Origin: Smallanthus sonchifolius
Taxonomy: Eukaryota; Streptophyta; Magnoliopsida; Asterales; Asteraceae
Direction of reading: 5' to 3'
Assembly (NCBI GenBank): GCA_023525975.1
Contig: CM042022.1
Coordinates: forward strand, 4,995,501 to 5,059,500
Length of the DNA: 64,000 bases
Shown here piece after piece: positions 21,155 through 32,788 of the stretch; within the stretch, counting starts at the first letter, position 1; every line of letters begins with the position of its first letter. The notes beneath the pieces were generated by a model. The model saw only the letters and a list, made by a program, of their open reading frames with translations. It was not told the DNA's origin and made no database searches. Made by a program: the position numbers and the translations under genes.

Positions 21155-22749
21155 ATGAAGTAGCTCTGGGCAACCATGGCCTCTCTAATGGGTGTTCTGG
21201 CTTTCTGTCAAACCCTACTTCACACCGTCATCCCATCGGAGCTCCGTTTCGCCGTCCTTAAACTCTTCCAGCGTCTCTTCACCCGCTTCTCCACCTACTG
21301 CTACTACGAAATCACCGAGATCAACGGCGTCAACACCAACGAACTCTACAACGCCGTGCAGCTTTATCTATCCTCGTCCGCCTCCACCACTACCGCCGCC
21401 GGCACCACTTCCAACCGCCTGTCACTTACTCGCGGCCTAAACTCTTCCAATATCACCTTTGGGCTAGCGAACAACGATCGGCTTTCCGATGTGTTTAACG
21501 GCGTTTCCATCGTGTGGGAACACATCGTGACGCCGAGACAGTCTCAGACGTTCTCATGGCGGCCATTGCCGGAGGAGAACGTGGGTTCACCCTCCGGATG
21601 AATAAAAAGGATACACCTCGTATCCTTCAGGATTACCTTGATTTTATCACCGAGAGGGCGAATGAAATCAGGAGGAAGAATCAGGACAGGTTACTGTACA
21701 CGAATTCCCAAGGCGGGTCGTGGAAATCCGTGCCGTTTAAGCATCCGAGTACATTTGATACCCTGGCGATGGATCCGGTGAACAAGATTTTGATAATGTC
21801 TGACCTTCGGGATTTAGCTGACGGTCAGGTGTTTTACAAACGCACAGGACGTGCGTGGAAACGAGGGTATCTTTTGTATGGTCCACCCGGGACTGGCAAG
21901 TCGAGCATGATTGCGGCAATGGCGAATTTCCTCGGGTACGACATTTATGATCTCGAGTTGACGGAGGTGAACACGAATTCCGAGCTTCGGAAGTTGCTCA
22001 TGAAGACGAGCTCGAAATCAATCATCGTGATAGAAGACATTGACTGTTCCATAAATCTTACTAATCGTAAGAAAAACAACGGGGATGGAGGCCGGAACAC
22101 CAGTAGTACTTCACTTGATGGTGTTCCAGATGTCAGATCCAGCCCCCGTAGTCCAGTTAGTCCCGTTGATCAGGACAACAACGAAACCAACTCCATTACC
22201 TTATCAGGTCTACTGAACTTCACAGACGGATTATGGTCATGCTGCGGGTCAGAGCGGATATTCGTTTTCACGACGAATCACATTGAAAAACTTGACCCGG
22301 CATTGTTACGGAGCGGCCGGATGGATATGCACATCTTCATGAGCTACTGCTCATTTCCGGCCCTTAAGATTCTGCTAAAGAATTACTTGGGGTGTGATGA
22401 CGGCGACATCGAACCGGATGTTATGGAGGATCTGGCAGCAGTTATCGACTCGGCGGAGATGACTCCAGCGGATATTAGTGAGGTGTTGATAAAAAACCGG
22501 CGAGACAACCACAGGGCGTTGAGGGAGCTCTTGGAGGCGTTGAGGAGTAGGGCGGAGAAAAAAAAGTTGATGAACAGGCGGCAGCGGTTGGAGGCGGAGG
22601 AGGAGGAGGTGGCGGAGGAGGAGGAGGAGAAGAGGGCGCTGGATAGTCCGAAGGAAGTTGGTGGTGCGGCGACCGGTGGTGGTGATGATGTGGAGGTAAA
22701 CTACAAGAAAGGTGGTAAAGATGAAGAAGAGGATAATGGGATTAATTAA
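21155..22749 (+). pseudogene. BCS1-like AAA-ATPase (AAA-ATPase At5g57480-like), nonsense at codon 3 and one frameshift
   Basis: Membrane-anchored AAA-ATPase of the plant BCS1-like/ASD family, which uses ATP to remodel or move proteins at membranes; plant members have been linked to mitochondria, ER and stress responses. It is intronless, about 530 codons, the family's usual size. The N terminus has a membrane segment (SLMGVLAFCQTLLHTVIP), then the family N-terminal domain (YYEITEINGVNTNELYNAVQ, FNGVSIVWEHIV). The AAA module has Walker A GPPGTGKS (21880-21903), Walker B IIVIEDIDCS (22021-22050), sensor FVFTTNHIEKLDPALLRSGR and a MTPADISEVL helix. The tail is Glu-rich. Two lesions: the likely native start ATG-AAG at 21155 is followed by TAG (21161) where relatives have Glu, and one base is missing at 21577-21580 after W-R-P-L-P-E-E. 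An ATG at 21176 in strong ACCATGG context could bypass the first lesion but not the second. Either a recent pseudogene or a sequence error. Confidence 0.9.
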
Positions 22750-24075
22750 ATGATTAAACAATATTGGTTAGCTAATTAATCACTTTTCATTTTGTAATTT
22801 TGGGGTGTGATTAATTATTAACCCTGTTTAAAGAGGGTTTTTGGGACATTGGAATTTTGATTGGGGAACTAGTAGGACTAGATGTTGAAAATTGGAAATT
22901 TTAAAAATACTTGTTTGGTTCTTCATCTTGCACAACATTTTTATTTTTATTTGTATTTATTTATCTAAGTAAACTACATATATTGTCACTACAATGCTTT
23001 CAAGTTGTCAATTTAGTCCCTTTATTGCATGTATATATTATCAATAAGTGACGGATGTAAGTTTCTTTTAACGGTGTTAGTCTTTGAAAATGTACGATGA
23101 ATTAGTGTCTCTTGACGGCCGGATATATATACAAGATATAAAAAATCAGTATTAGATACTATTTAGCAGTTAGAAACAAAATTCTTTGGTGTCACCCGAT
23201 ACCGGACCTTGTATATAAGTTCGCCAATGTTATTAACCCAATTTATAACATCGACTATTAACCCAATTCCTTGGTGCTAATAAATAGTTGAAATCAATCG
23301 AATCGTACAACAACAAGAAGTCGTCCCGTTCGAGATCCAAACGGTTTGGTTTTGATGGTTTGACGATTAATCGATCCAGTTATAAACTTGGAACCGACCA
23401 TGTAAACCGAACCATTAATTATTATTTACATCTTTTTATTTTCTTATAATATGTAGTGACGTATATGCATGTATTATTATTTTGAACAATCTTTATCATT
23501 TTTAAAATTTTAATACAAGCTAACGATTAAAAAAAAGTTGGTTAAAACCGAATGTTAAACCGTCAACCCAACGGTTCAGCCGATCCACCTATCCCACCAA
23601 TTTGGTTTGTCGTTTCTTGAAACCGTAGTTCAACATAGAGTTCGTTAAAATTGGCAGAATTGGATCATAAAACCCCTAATTATACATTTATACTCGTTAC
23701 CACTAAAATTATTGATTTTAGTATAAACTAATATTCCAAATGTCTATCAAACATGTAATATCAAACACCTAATTAAACAAAATTTAATCTCTTTACTAAA
23801 TTCCAAGTGGTAACAATCTGGAAGTATTATTTTATTAACAGAATGTTAAAATATTAAAATTATGGCGAGGAAGTATGATATGATCATCATATTTTGTATT
23901 ATTTAAGTGATCTAAAGCAATTTAGTCGTTTATTGAAATAATGACCATATAATATTATTATCTACTGAACAGTATAAGCTTAGCTGATCTGATCTGATCC
24001 GATCTCCATGTGCCTCCGGTGTTTGCCTCTTCCTTTTTCCAATATTTTATTTAGTTAATACCTAAAACTTTAATA

Positions 24076-24119
<44 letters not shown>

Positions 24120-24539
24120 TAATATAAGTTTTATAATTGCTTTTTTGTTTTTTCATGTTAAATATTAATAATTATGTTGAATAATTTTATACATACTTTC
24201 TAGTTATATTTATTCATAAAGTTTATATTCTCCATGAAATCCATGGTTCAAAACCAATTTTAAGTATATTTAGGGACCATATGGAGGTATATTATTGGTT
24301 GAGACACTAAGAAAATGTCCAATCTCTTTTACATAATTAAAGTTGTTTTGAGAATCTAATAATTATTATAATATTTTTCAAAAGTTAAATGATTAAGTTG
24401 ACAATGGACTGCACATACCCTCTAACAAGTATTGCTGCATTAATTCATGTAACAAGTTCAAAATAATGCACATTCGTACATTATGAATTTGACATGTGCA
24501 TACGCTCAGTAACATAAGCCAATAAGGTGGTACAAGAAA
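22750..24539. other. 3' flank of the AAA-ATPase gene; repeats, no gene
   Basis: 22750-22960 is probably 3' UTR. 23320-23640 is rich in AACCG/CGGTT words in both orientations, a degenerate element similar in style to 52890-53110. An (AAT)n/(ATA)n microsatellite is at 24077-24116. Confidence 0.5.
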
Positions 24540-24930
24540 GTACGACTACTACTTCGGATGTTATACTTCAGACTAGATATTGCAAAGAAATCTAAACTCG
24601 AAAATGGGTAGTTATAAACCTATATGATGTGTGATCGTATAACTTTGTTTAAAACAATGAAACATGACACATGCTTAATTTGAGGTCATGATGTTCAAGT
24701 CTACAAAGACGATGGAATAAAGAATACCGTTCGTAATGGAATAAATACAACACGTAGAAGAAAAAATACAATCAAACTATGTGTAAATAAATACTAATAA
24801 ATAAATAAAATGGAAGACGAGAGAAGAAGAATGACTAAGACTTTGTAAAAAATACGGTTCACTTATTATAGATTTCAAGTCTACATGCGTTTTGTCTCCC
24901 GAAGTATAACATCCGAAGCAGTAGTCGTAC
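24540..24930. repeat. 391-bp segment bounded by 30-bp inverted repeats
   Basis: Left arm 24540-24569 and right arm 24901-24930 match at 29 of 30 positions when reverse-complemented (GTACGACTACT(A/G)CTTCGG and on to ATACTTC). It is probably a MITE or the ends of a larger DNA element. No clear TSD and no coding frame inside. Confidence 0.75.
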
Positions 24931-25120
24931 TACCAGAGATGAACTCACTAGCTGAAATTGCACCTGAAAGTCGTATGTTATTGCTATTGAAATATCGTGT
25001 GTACTCTTTATTGTGTATTATATGTGTTGTGTTTAAACTTTTGGGATTTATGTTTATATAAATCTTGTAAGGTTTTAATAAAGATTAATAAATTATTTAT
25101 TATAATTAAGTATTGAGTAG

Positions 25121-25547
25121 TAGGGGTGTTCAACAAAATCCGAATCTGAAACCGAACCCGAATTATCCGAAAATCCGAATTATCCGAAAATTCGGATATC
25201 CGAATTTTCGGATTCGGATAGTGATTTTCGGATATTTCGGATAGTTCGGATATCCGAATATCCGAAATATTATATTTATATATTTTTTTTAATTGTTTTT
25301 ATTATTTAAAAATAAGAAAATTTGAATCAAAACCCGATATATTATATTTATATATTTTTATATGTATATTTTCTAATGTTTTTTAAGGTTTTTAATTGTT
25401 TTTGTAATTTAAAAATATTATTTTTATATATATTGTTATTTTTTTTTTATATTTTCGGATATCCGTTTTCGGATTCGGATAGTGAAATCCACTATCCGAA
25501 AATTTCGGATATCCGAATTTTCGGATATCCGACTTTGAACACCCCTA
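25121..25547. mobile_element. hAT-like MITE (427 bp), 8-bp TSD TTGAGTAG
   Basis: TTGAGTAG flanks at 25113-25120 and 25548-25555. Termini are perfect inverted repeats TAGGGGTGTTCAA / TTGAACACCCCTA (the right end has one extra T before GAACAC). Subterminal regions hold many TTCGGATATCCGAA-type palindromes at both ends, separated by an AT-rich middle. An 8-bp duplication with TAGGGGTG ends fits the hAT superfamily. No transposase. Confidence 0.92.
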
Positions 25548-25555
25548 TTGAGTAG

Positions 25556-26721
25556 TATATACAAGCACACACATAAATGTCATATGTATAAATATATAAC
25601 TCGTAAAGGTTATATTAATAAGTTTAAAGCTTTAGCGTAGAAAGATTAAACTTTGGTATGCAAATAGATACAATTAGATACTTAAGGGACTATAATTGCC
25701 AATCCTTGAAAGATAACTTAAAATGGTCAAATATGGAGAATTCCTTACGTTTTAGTCAAAATAGAAAAAGATCGCCTTCTTGGTGTGTCAACGGGAGAAG
25801 AAGAAGAAGAAGAAGAACACAATATAAGATTTTAATCCATTAAGTTATTGGTGAAAAATAAAGGAATTGGAAGTCTTATAATCATCTACTAGTAGGAGTA
25901 AAGAATTGTAAGTAATTTCTACCTAAAAACAATAGTTCTTAATTAGAAGTCTAAACATGGATAAAAATGAGGGTTTATGTTTGTTTTTTTGTAGATGGTC
26001 TAGTTCATGTGTTCTTGTTGTTGAACTCATCATAACACCATTGTTGAAGCTCAAAATTTTATTGCATGTTATGGATTTTTGGGTATTCTTGGGGTTTAGA
26101 TTATAATCTGATTATTAGAATAATAATAATGTTTATATGATAAAAACACCTTCATTGATGGTATCTAAGTATTAGAATTTGTTAAACCCATTTATATAAT
26201 CAAATTGGGTTTATTAGGATGAAGAGAAATTGGGCCTTTTTGTCCTAACATGGTGAATTTGGGGTTTTTGACTAGTATTAGTATAAATCATCGTTTAATT
26301 GTGTAATATGTTGAAATGATTCTAGTATGATGTGATTAATGTTATAAGAATGAGTTAGTATGCCAACAAAGTGAGATATGAGATGTGAATACCTACATGC
26401 ATTGTTTGATCTAATGCCTCAATGAAGAATTGTTAAAAGAACTGATTAAATAAACCAATTTGAGTATTGTACATGGGTTAAAGTTTCATATATAAGGAAC
26501 ATGTTGGAGGCAATATGAATCATATATGTGGATGGGCAATAAAATGATATCTCATTAAGTATGCCAACGTGGTGTATTGACTTGCAAAGTGTTTGTGTGT
26601 GTTGACTTAAAGAAGTCAACGGGTTAGCAAGAGAACTCATGATCCAATTAATCCTACAGGCGAAGGTCAGTTATTTCATTCTCTAATGGAAAGATATACA
26701 AAAAATTTATCTTGTTATAAA
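25556..26721. other. Intergenic DNA, no gene recognised
   Basis: AT-rich sequence with short random frames. A (GAA)n-like run is at 25795-25817. Confidence 0.45.
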
Positions 26722-26730
26722 TTACTTTAT

Positions 26731-28224
26731 GAGCGAACTACAAATTACGTTCTTTAAGTACTACCTAAATTTCAGAATACGTTGTTTAACTAAGGAAATT
26801 ACAGAAAACGTCCTTTATGTTTTAAAAACCGTGCACGTTACGTCCTTTAGACTAACGGGCGTTAAATTTCACCGTTAAATCCAGTCATGGTGAGGGTATT
26901 TTCGTCCATTTACCATTTTAATTAGAGCGAATTACAAATTACGTCCTTTAAGTATTACCCAAATTTCAGAATACGTCCTTTAACTAAGGAAATTACAGAA
27001 AACGTCCTTTGTGCTTAAAAAACCTTGCACGTTACGTCCTTTAGACTAACGGACGTTAAATTTCACCGTTAATCCAGTCATGTGCAAGGCACATGAGGGA
27101 AAATGTGTCATTTCACCTATACGGGGACTAAATGTGTAATTAACTTAAACCCTTAAATGTAAAATGTCATCCTTAAATGGCTAAATGTGAAATTTGGCTA
27201 ATACCCCCACCATAGGAACTTTCGGCTTCCGCCATCTTCAACACCCTCCGGCTTCCGCCGATCCACCATCATCATCACCATCCACCGCCGCCTTACCTGA
27301 TGCCTCCAACACCACTGTCTCCATCCAACCAAACCCGTTGTCTTCATCTTCTGCCCTAACACAATGGTTGCCGAACCCCAATTCGGAATTGCAGGTTGTG
27401 TAGGTTTGGTCCCCTTCATCGGAATTGCAGGTCGTGCAGGTTGGTTTAGTCCCCTTCATCGGAATTCCAGGTCATGCAAGTTCTCGTCTCCATCCCCTAT
27501 TCGAATTTCAGATCTGAAAAATCACTAACAGATCTAAGCTAGCTTCAATGGAAGACAGAGGTTGTGAGTTTTCTCGCTATGAAAACGGGGGCCGTGAGTT
27601 TTCTTACGTGGTTGATTTATGGGAAGCATATACGAGTAAGTTATGGCATAAGTTATGGCATAATTTATTTGAAATTAGAAGAGGTAGAATTTGAATTTGT
27701 TGAATTTAAATTTGCTCTTGAGGTGGTGGTGGGTGGCCGGCGGGTTTCAGGTAGTGGTAGGGTGGCATCACTGCATTTTAGCATTCAGCAATGGGATTTA
27801 ATCTAGAGATAGAGAGGGGACTATTTTAATTTTTTTTAATTAAAATGGTAAATGGACGAAAATACCCTCACCGTGACTGGATTTAACGGTGAAATTTAAC
27901 GCCCGTTAGCCTAAAGGACGTAACGTACAAGGTTTTTTAAACATAAAGGATGTTTTCTGTAATTTCCTTAGTTAAAGGACGTATTATGAAATTTGGGTAA
28001 TACTTAAAGGACGTAACTTGTAATTCGCACTAATTAAAATGATAAATGGATGAAAATACCCTCACCATGACTAGATTTAACGGTGAAATTTAACGCCCGT
28101 TAGTTTAAAGGACATAATGTGCAAGATTTTTTAAACATAAAGGACGTATTTTGTAATTTCCTTAGTTAAAGGACGTATTCTGATATTTGGGTAATACTTA
28201 AAGTACGTAATTTGTAATTCGCTC
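26731..28224. mobile_element. MULE-like element (1494 bp) with doubled terminal inverted repeats at each end
   Basis: Each end carries two tandem copies of a roughly 195-bp inverted repeat: left at 26731 and 26925, right ending at 28030 and 28224. All four begin GAGCGAA(T/C)TACAAATTACG (one with GTGCGAATTAC) and contain ACGTCCTTTAAGTA, AAGGAAATTACAGAA and AACG(G/C)(A/C)CGTTAAATTTC words. Flanks TTACTTTAT (26722-26730) and TTAATTTAT (28225-28233) match at 8 of 9, a MULE-sized duplication. The interior (27120-27830) is a GC-richer gene-like segment with Pro/Ser/Thr codons and a 40-bp tandem repeat around 27390-27480, but no transposase. Confidence 0.85.
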
Positions 28225-28233
28225 TTAATTTAT

Positions 28234-29984
28234 TTATTGTGTGGTAATACTTATGAATTTGATTGAGGCCCTATACCTAAGTTGACTTGATTATATAGTC
28301 CAATGAATAGCTATAATAGATAAAGTGAAGTATTCGATACTTAGGCACTATAAAGATGTATGTAAGTTGATGAAATGTATGACCCATTGGATGAGCATTG
28401 GGTATAGTTAAAGGAAGATAAAATCCTAGTGAGCTATTCAAATATAGTCGGATAATTTATAGTTCTAAATGGTTAGCCATGAGTGTGTATTGGAAGTTGA
28501 AGTTTTAGATGAACATCCATATGTGTAGTAATAGTTTAAACTTTAATGAACATGTTGATAAGCCTTTATAAGAGACATAAATTTGTATGATTGGTTAATA
28601 ATAAAGCATGTTGTGGTAATGGATTCCTTGGTATAAGGGTAAATGAAAGATTCAACATGTTATGTAAACTGTTTGTTGGAATTGGGTGTTGTAATTGTAA
28701 AGATTCAACATGTTATGTAAAATGTTTGTTAGATTTGAGTGTTGTAATTGTATGTGTAGACATGTTTTAAGTAGTATGTTGTTAATATATGTTTAAAACA
28801 TGTCTTATATGCATTTGTTAAGTGTTTAATAGGTTGGTTTGCCTTATAAGTGCTAGAATCAACCAAAACCAAGGTATGTGAAATAGGTCAAATAGTTGAA
28901 AGCAAAATACCATATACTGGACCAGAGTACCATACACTTGTACCAGAGTACTATGTGTTGGTAGCCCTCTGATCTACGCTAGTCCATACACTTGGAGCAT
29001 TTTTCCGATGAGTTTTGTTGTATTTTAACTTGGTTTTGTCATGTCTTGTTGGGTCTTAATCATTCACTTAACATGTCTAATAGTTTTGTTGTGTGTGTCT
29101 TCAGGTTCGGACCGAGAAAATAATCCAAATGGTGATGAACAAGTCTCGAGATTGATTGTACGTACAAGATGTTCAATGATTGAAACATCTTTTGTAAAGC
29201 AAACAAGTCATAATGTTTAAATTTAGTTCTTAAGTGGTCAATTTAAACGTGAAGTAAACTATTACGAGTATGTTTAAGTATATGGTTGAGTTTTGTAAAA
29301 TCATTTGGTTGTTTGAATTTCAAGTTTGCGATCTTCGGAGTTTGAAATATTATCACCATAGTTTATAATGCGAGTCACATGGTTCATCGGACAATTAATC
29401 TTTTTTTCCTAGAAAATCAAAATTTCATATATGCTATGTTATATTCGTTTGGTCTTTTCTTTGGTTGATTTATCCTAGACGGATCAATAAATGTTAGACA
29501 GTTTAAAATCTAAGGGAGGAAGAAAAGGAAGTCACAACTTGTTTAAATGGGTTTGAGATATATATTAGATAGAAAATGTTAATAAGAATTATATACAAAT
29601 ATGATAGTTAAAATTTGTTAAACAGAAAAGATTTATCGTACTAAATTTTATCATATTTAGAAGTTATGATTAGATTTGGTTTATTTTGCAGTTATCCATA
29701 TTGTATCTTTATATATAGTAAATCAATAATACACAACACCTCATGGTGTTTCCATTCTTTCAATGTATAGCGGGAGGGGGCATCTTAGAGTTACATATTA
29801 GATAAAGATATTTACAAAAGAAACCTATTATTATCATAACTCCTATCTATAATAAAGATAATTGCAATAAATCTTATCTATGTAGCAAATCTTTATTACC
29901 CTATTTTTATATAACCGTAATTAATATTTTCTATCTAATATATCTAACAAAAAGTAAAAACAAACTGTACGAAAGAAAAGAAAA
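28234..29984. other. Intergenic DNA, no gene recognised
   Basis: Short direct repeats occur (GATTCAACATGTTATGTAAA at 28653 and 28701; ACCAGAGTAC at 28921 and 28943) but no coding similarity. Confidence 0.45.
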
Positions 29985-30219
29985 ATGAAATATGATGCTT
30001 GGGATCACTGTGAAAAGATTGATAATGAAGAGTGGAAGAAAAACACAAGATGCAAGTATTGCTCGAATATATATATGTTGCACGCCGAGTTGTTAACGGC
30101 ACATTAGTCCTCGGGCTACATCATAAGGTATGCGGTAAGAACCAGAAAACTTGACAAATTGAAGCACAATATTGTCAAGAAAGATAAAGATGTCGAGGAT
30201 AGGACTACTTCTTTATAAA
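29985..30219 (+). pseudogene. Relic of a hAT-type transposase BED zinc-finger N terminus
   Basis: From ATG 29985 the frame reads MKYDAWDHCEKIDNEEWKKN followed by R-C-K-Y-C, resembling a BED-type zinc finger (aromatic W-x-H-F/C-x-K-I ... C-x-x-C) at the start of plant hAT transposases. The downstream His region is disrupted by a TAG after L-T-A-H, and a Lys-rich stretch (KLDKLKHNIVKKDKD) follows. It is too short and broken to be functional. Recognition rests on one motif, so it is tentative. Confidence 0.4.
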
Positions 30220-31004
30220 CTTGAAAATTCAATGCCCAAAAACACAAGTAATAAGCTTATCAAACATCAAGACTCTTTACTCAAAAACACTTTGAAAGTT
30301 TATTTACCTACCTATTAGGGATAACTACTCACCAAACTCTCACAACATTTATTCTAAACATAACACTTTGAGTACTTTATCTTCATTTTAACATAACTCA
30401 TGAATTAATAATTACATATACATTAAATTTTCCAAAAGATTGGTTGCTTGCTTTTATAGTAACATCCATGTTTCATATAAAACCTTATCCATTTAAGAGA
30501 AGAGATGAATATTAGTGTATATTCTTTCATATCAATATCAATCACACGATCAAATACCTAATCTCTATAGTGTGTTTGATGTTGTTTGTTTTGATTAGAA
30601 ATGTTGGGAATTTGAAGGCATAAACATGGTGACTATGTGCAATAATGATGCTCAATTGCACCTCAAAAGATTCGTACTTCGCTTCTGTCGAACCAATCAC
30701 ACTCATGTATGATTTTGACAAAAGTACTTCAAGTGTGATTTTGACAAGGGAAAAAGAAAAAAAAAGTTGATGTTTAAATATTAAATTGTTGATTTATAAT
30801 TAAAGAGACTTCAAATTGTTATCAAGAATAGTAACTACTTAAAAACGTGTTATTACTTATTAGATTGTTGATTTGATGAATGATGGTGAGTAATTGATTC
30901 ATAAAATGTTTTTTAATACTAAGGTTAATATATTACACGGCATATGTGGCACTTCAAATTATTTATGTAGTATCTCAACTTGAAAGTTGAAAATTTATCC
31001 ACCC
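30220..31004. other. AT-rich DNA, nothing recognised
   Basis: No domain-bearing frame and no terminal repeats seen. Confidence 0.4.
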
Positions 31005-31007
31005 TTA

Positions 31008-31120
31008 GAGTATGCAGTAATGGGGCGTAAAGGCAGTCGTGAGCCGCATGATCACCATGAAACACCTCCCCCTCGGTGGCGTGAGCCTCCTACGTGAAAA
31101 ATCTCACGGCTCACTTGAGC

Positions 31121-31153
<33 letters not shown>

Positions 31154-31341
31154 ACACACAACAGGTTTGTCTCTCTCTATCTCACACACACACACATTAC
31201 AATCGCACAACTCTCACTCACTTGGATATACCACATACCAAGTGAGAGTGGTATGAGCAACCCAACCAGGTGATGTAGCATCCACATGACAGAAAAAGTG
31301 CCCTCACTTAAGCCTCATTCACTTGGTTATACCCTATGCGC
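31008..31341. mobile_element. Harbinger/Tourist-like MITE (334 bp), TTA TSD
   Basis: TTA occurs at 31005-31007 and 31342-31344. Weak inverted termini: left GAGTATGCAGTAATG, right (reverse complement) GCGCATAGGGTATAAC. The internal block ACCAAGTGAGAGTGGTATGAGCA matches the block near the left end of the Harbinger element at 58771 (CCCAAGTGAGTGAGGGTGAT and on to GTGAGCA), so it is probably a deletion derivative of that family. A (CT)n run is at 31121-31148. Confidence 0.6.
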
Positions 31342-31344
31342 TTA

Positions 31345-31919
31345 TTAAACAATAACATAGTCAAAGGAATTCTACAGATGACATCAAATATGCTAATTTT
31401 AGAAACAAACTAAAATCCTACCTTGATAAATACTGTAATCTTTTATTTCTAAAGAAAATGCAACACGATGTTTTTGGAGTCGTTTGTGAGGGGCATGGAG
31501 GAGATGCAACTGATGCAGAGGAGAGAGGGAGTTAAAGAAGTTCTTTAAGTCATAATAGCTTCAAACAACCTAAATTTGTTCAAACAAAGATAAAGCAGGA
31601 AAGAACTAACGAAAATCATGATTGCAGCGGTTGGTTGCCCCTAGTGGCGGCGATGCAAGTAGTAAAAGAAGGAAGGATTAGGGTTTTAGTAATTCTCCTC
31701 AATTACTAGTTAATGGTCTATCTTTTGCTTCCCTACAACTTTGTATTTATAGATGTTTAGGAAACTTAATTTTCGGTTTTAAGGTTTCCACTAATTACAC
31801 TTTTAATTCTTGTGATTATATAATAGCCACAAATAACCCACTCTTTGGTTATTTAATATATAACTCTTTATATATTTATAAATACAATTAATTAACTTTA
31901 TAATGAATTATATACATAT

Positions 31920-31958
<39 letters not shown>

Positions 31959-32773
31959 CTTAATTATTCCATAATTCCAAATCAAATGGCAAGTTAATTT
32001 AGTCGTTTGTAATTACAAATTACAATCTCTCCTTAGCCATTGACTATCCCGGATAATCTAGATAATTATTTCAAAAATAATCATATTGCCTTTTGGTATA
32101 ACTCGGGTAAGGCTCGTTTAACTCCTTAAACGACCTTTCTTATATATTGTTGTTCGTGGTGTAACTTTTTTGATTTTATATTGATGGGCATGTTGTCGAA
32201 TGTCGTTACTCGGACATATAAGTCCAAGAGACTCCTACTTGCATAAGTCTCGATCACTGTCAACACAGACAATAGTGGACGTCTTCCTTTGACTGACAGG
32301 TGGCCTACCACGACGTCCTTATAGATTCATTCAAAGGGTCAGCCGGACCTGTATGCACACTCTCCTCATCATTCTGCCTTTGACTGACATGTGGCCTACC
32401 ACGACGTCCGGTACGCCCACCACCTTAACTTCCACCTCTTCTTCAGGCCATACTATTCAACTGAAAGATAAGGAATAAAGGAACTTAATGGCATCATGCT
32501 AGTTAAGAAGTAGAATAAAATAAGTAAGGTAAGCTATTAATATACACCGGTCATCTACAATTAACCATTACACTACTTCTTGGTTTCTATTTGATCACCT
32601 TTATGATTAACATTAAAACATTCGGCCTAATCCAACTCATGTAAAAAGGAAAAATTTTACTTACTACACATGTCTGATGCTTTGGCTTCGAGTTACCCGT
32701 ACTGGCATCCGTTCTTTGGTCCCATTCTCAGTTTAAGTTCAGACGTTGGGATATCTGAATCTCTCAAACTATT
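31345..32773 (-). mobile_element. Degraded internal region of the LTR element at 32789, plus unassigned DNA
   Basis: 32500-32773, read on the minus strand, is the leader following the primer-binding site; no gag frame is intact. A (TA)n run is at 31927-31958. A 33-bp word (CTTTGACTGACA(G/T)GTGGCC and on to ACGACGTCC) is duplicated at 32288 and 32375. Confidence 0.4.
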
Positions 32774-32785
32774 GCTCTGATACCA
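32774..32785 (-). promoter_or_regulatory. Primer-binding site (tRNA-Met) of the minus-strand LTR element
   Basis: GCTCTGATACCA on the plus strand is the reverse complement of TGGTATCAGAGC. It lies 3 bp from the LTR end, so the LTR at 32789-34428 is a 5' LTR transcribed from the minus strand. This fixes the orientation of the whole LTR family. Confidence 0.88.
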
Positions 32786-32788
32786 ACT

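Noticed and set aside
22375..22761. 128-codon minus-strand ORF and other frames overlapping the AAA-ATPase
   Set aside because: Leu-rich antisense shadow of the Glu-rich tail of the ATPase gene.
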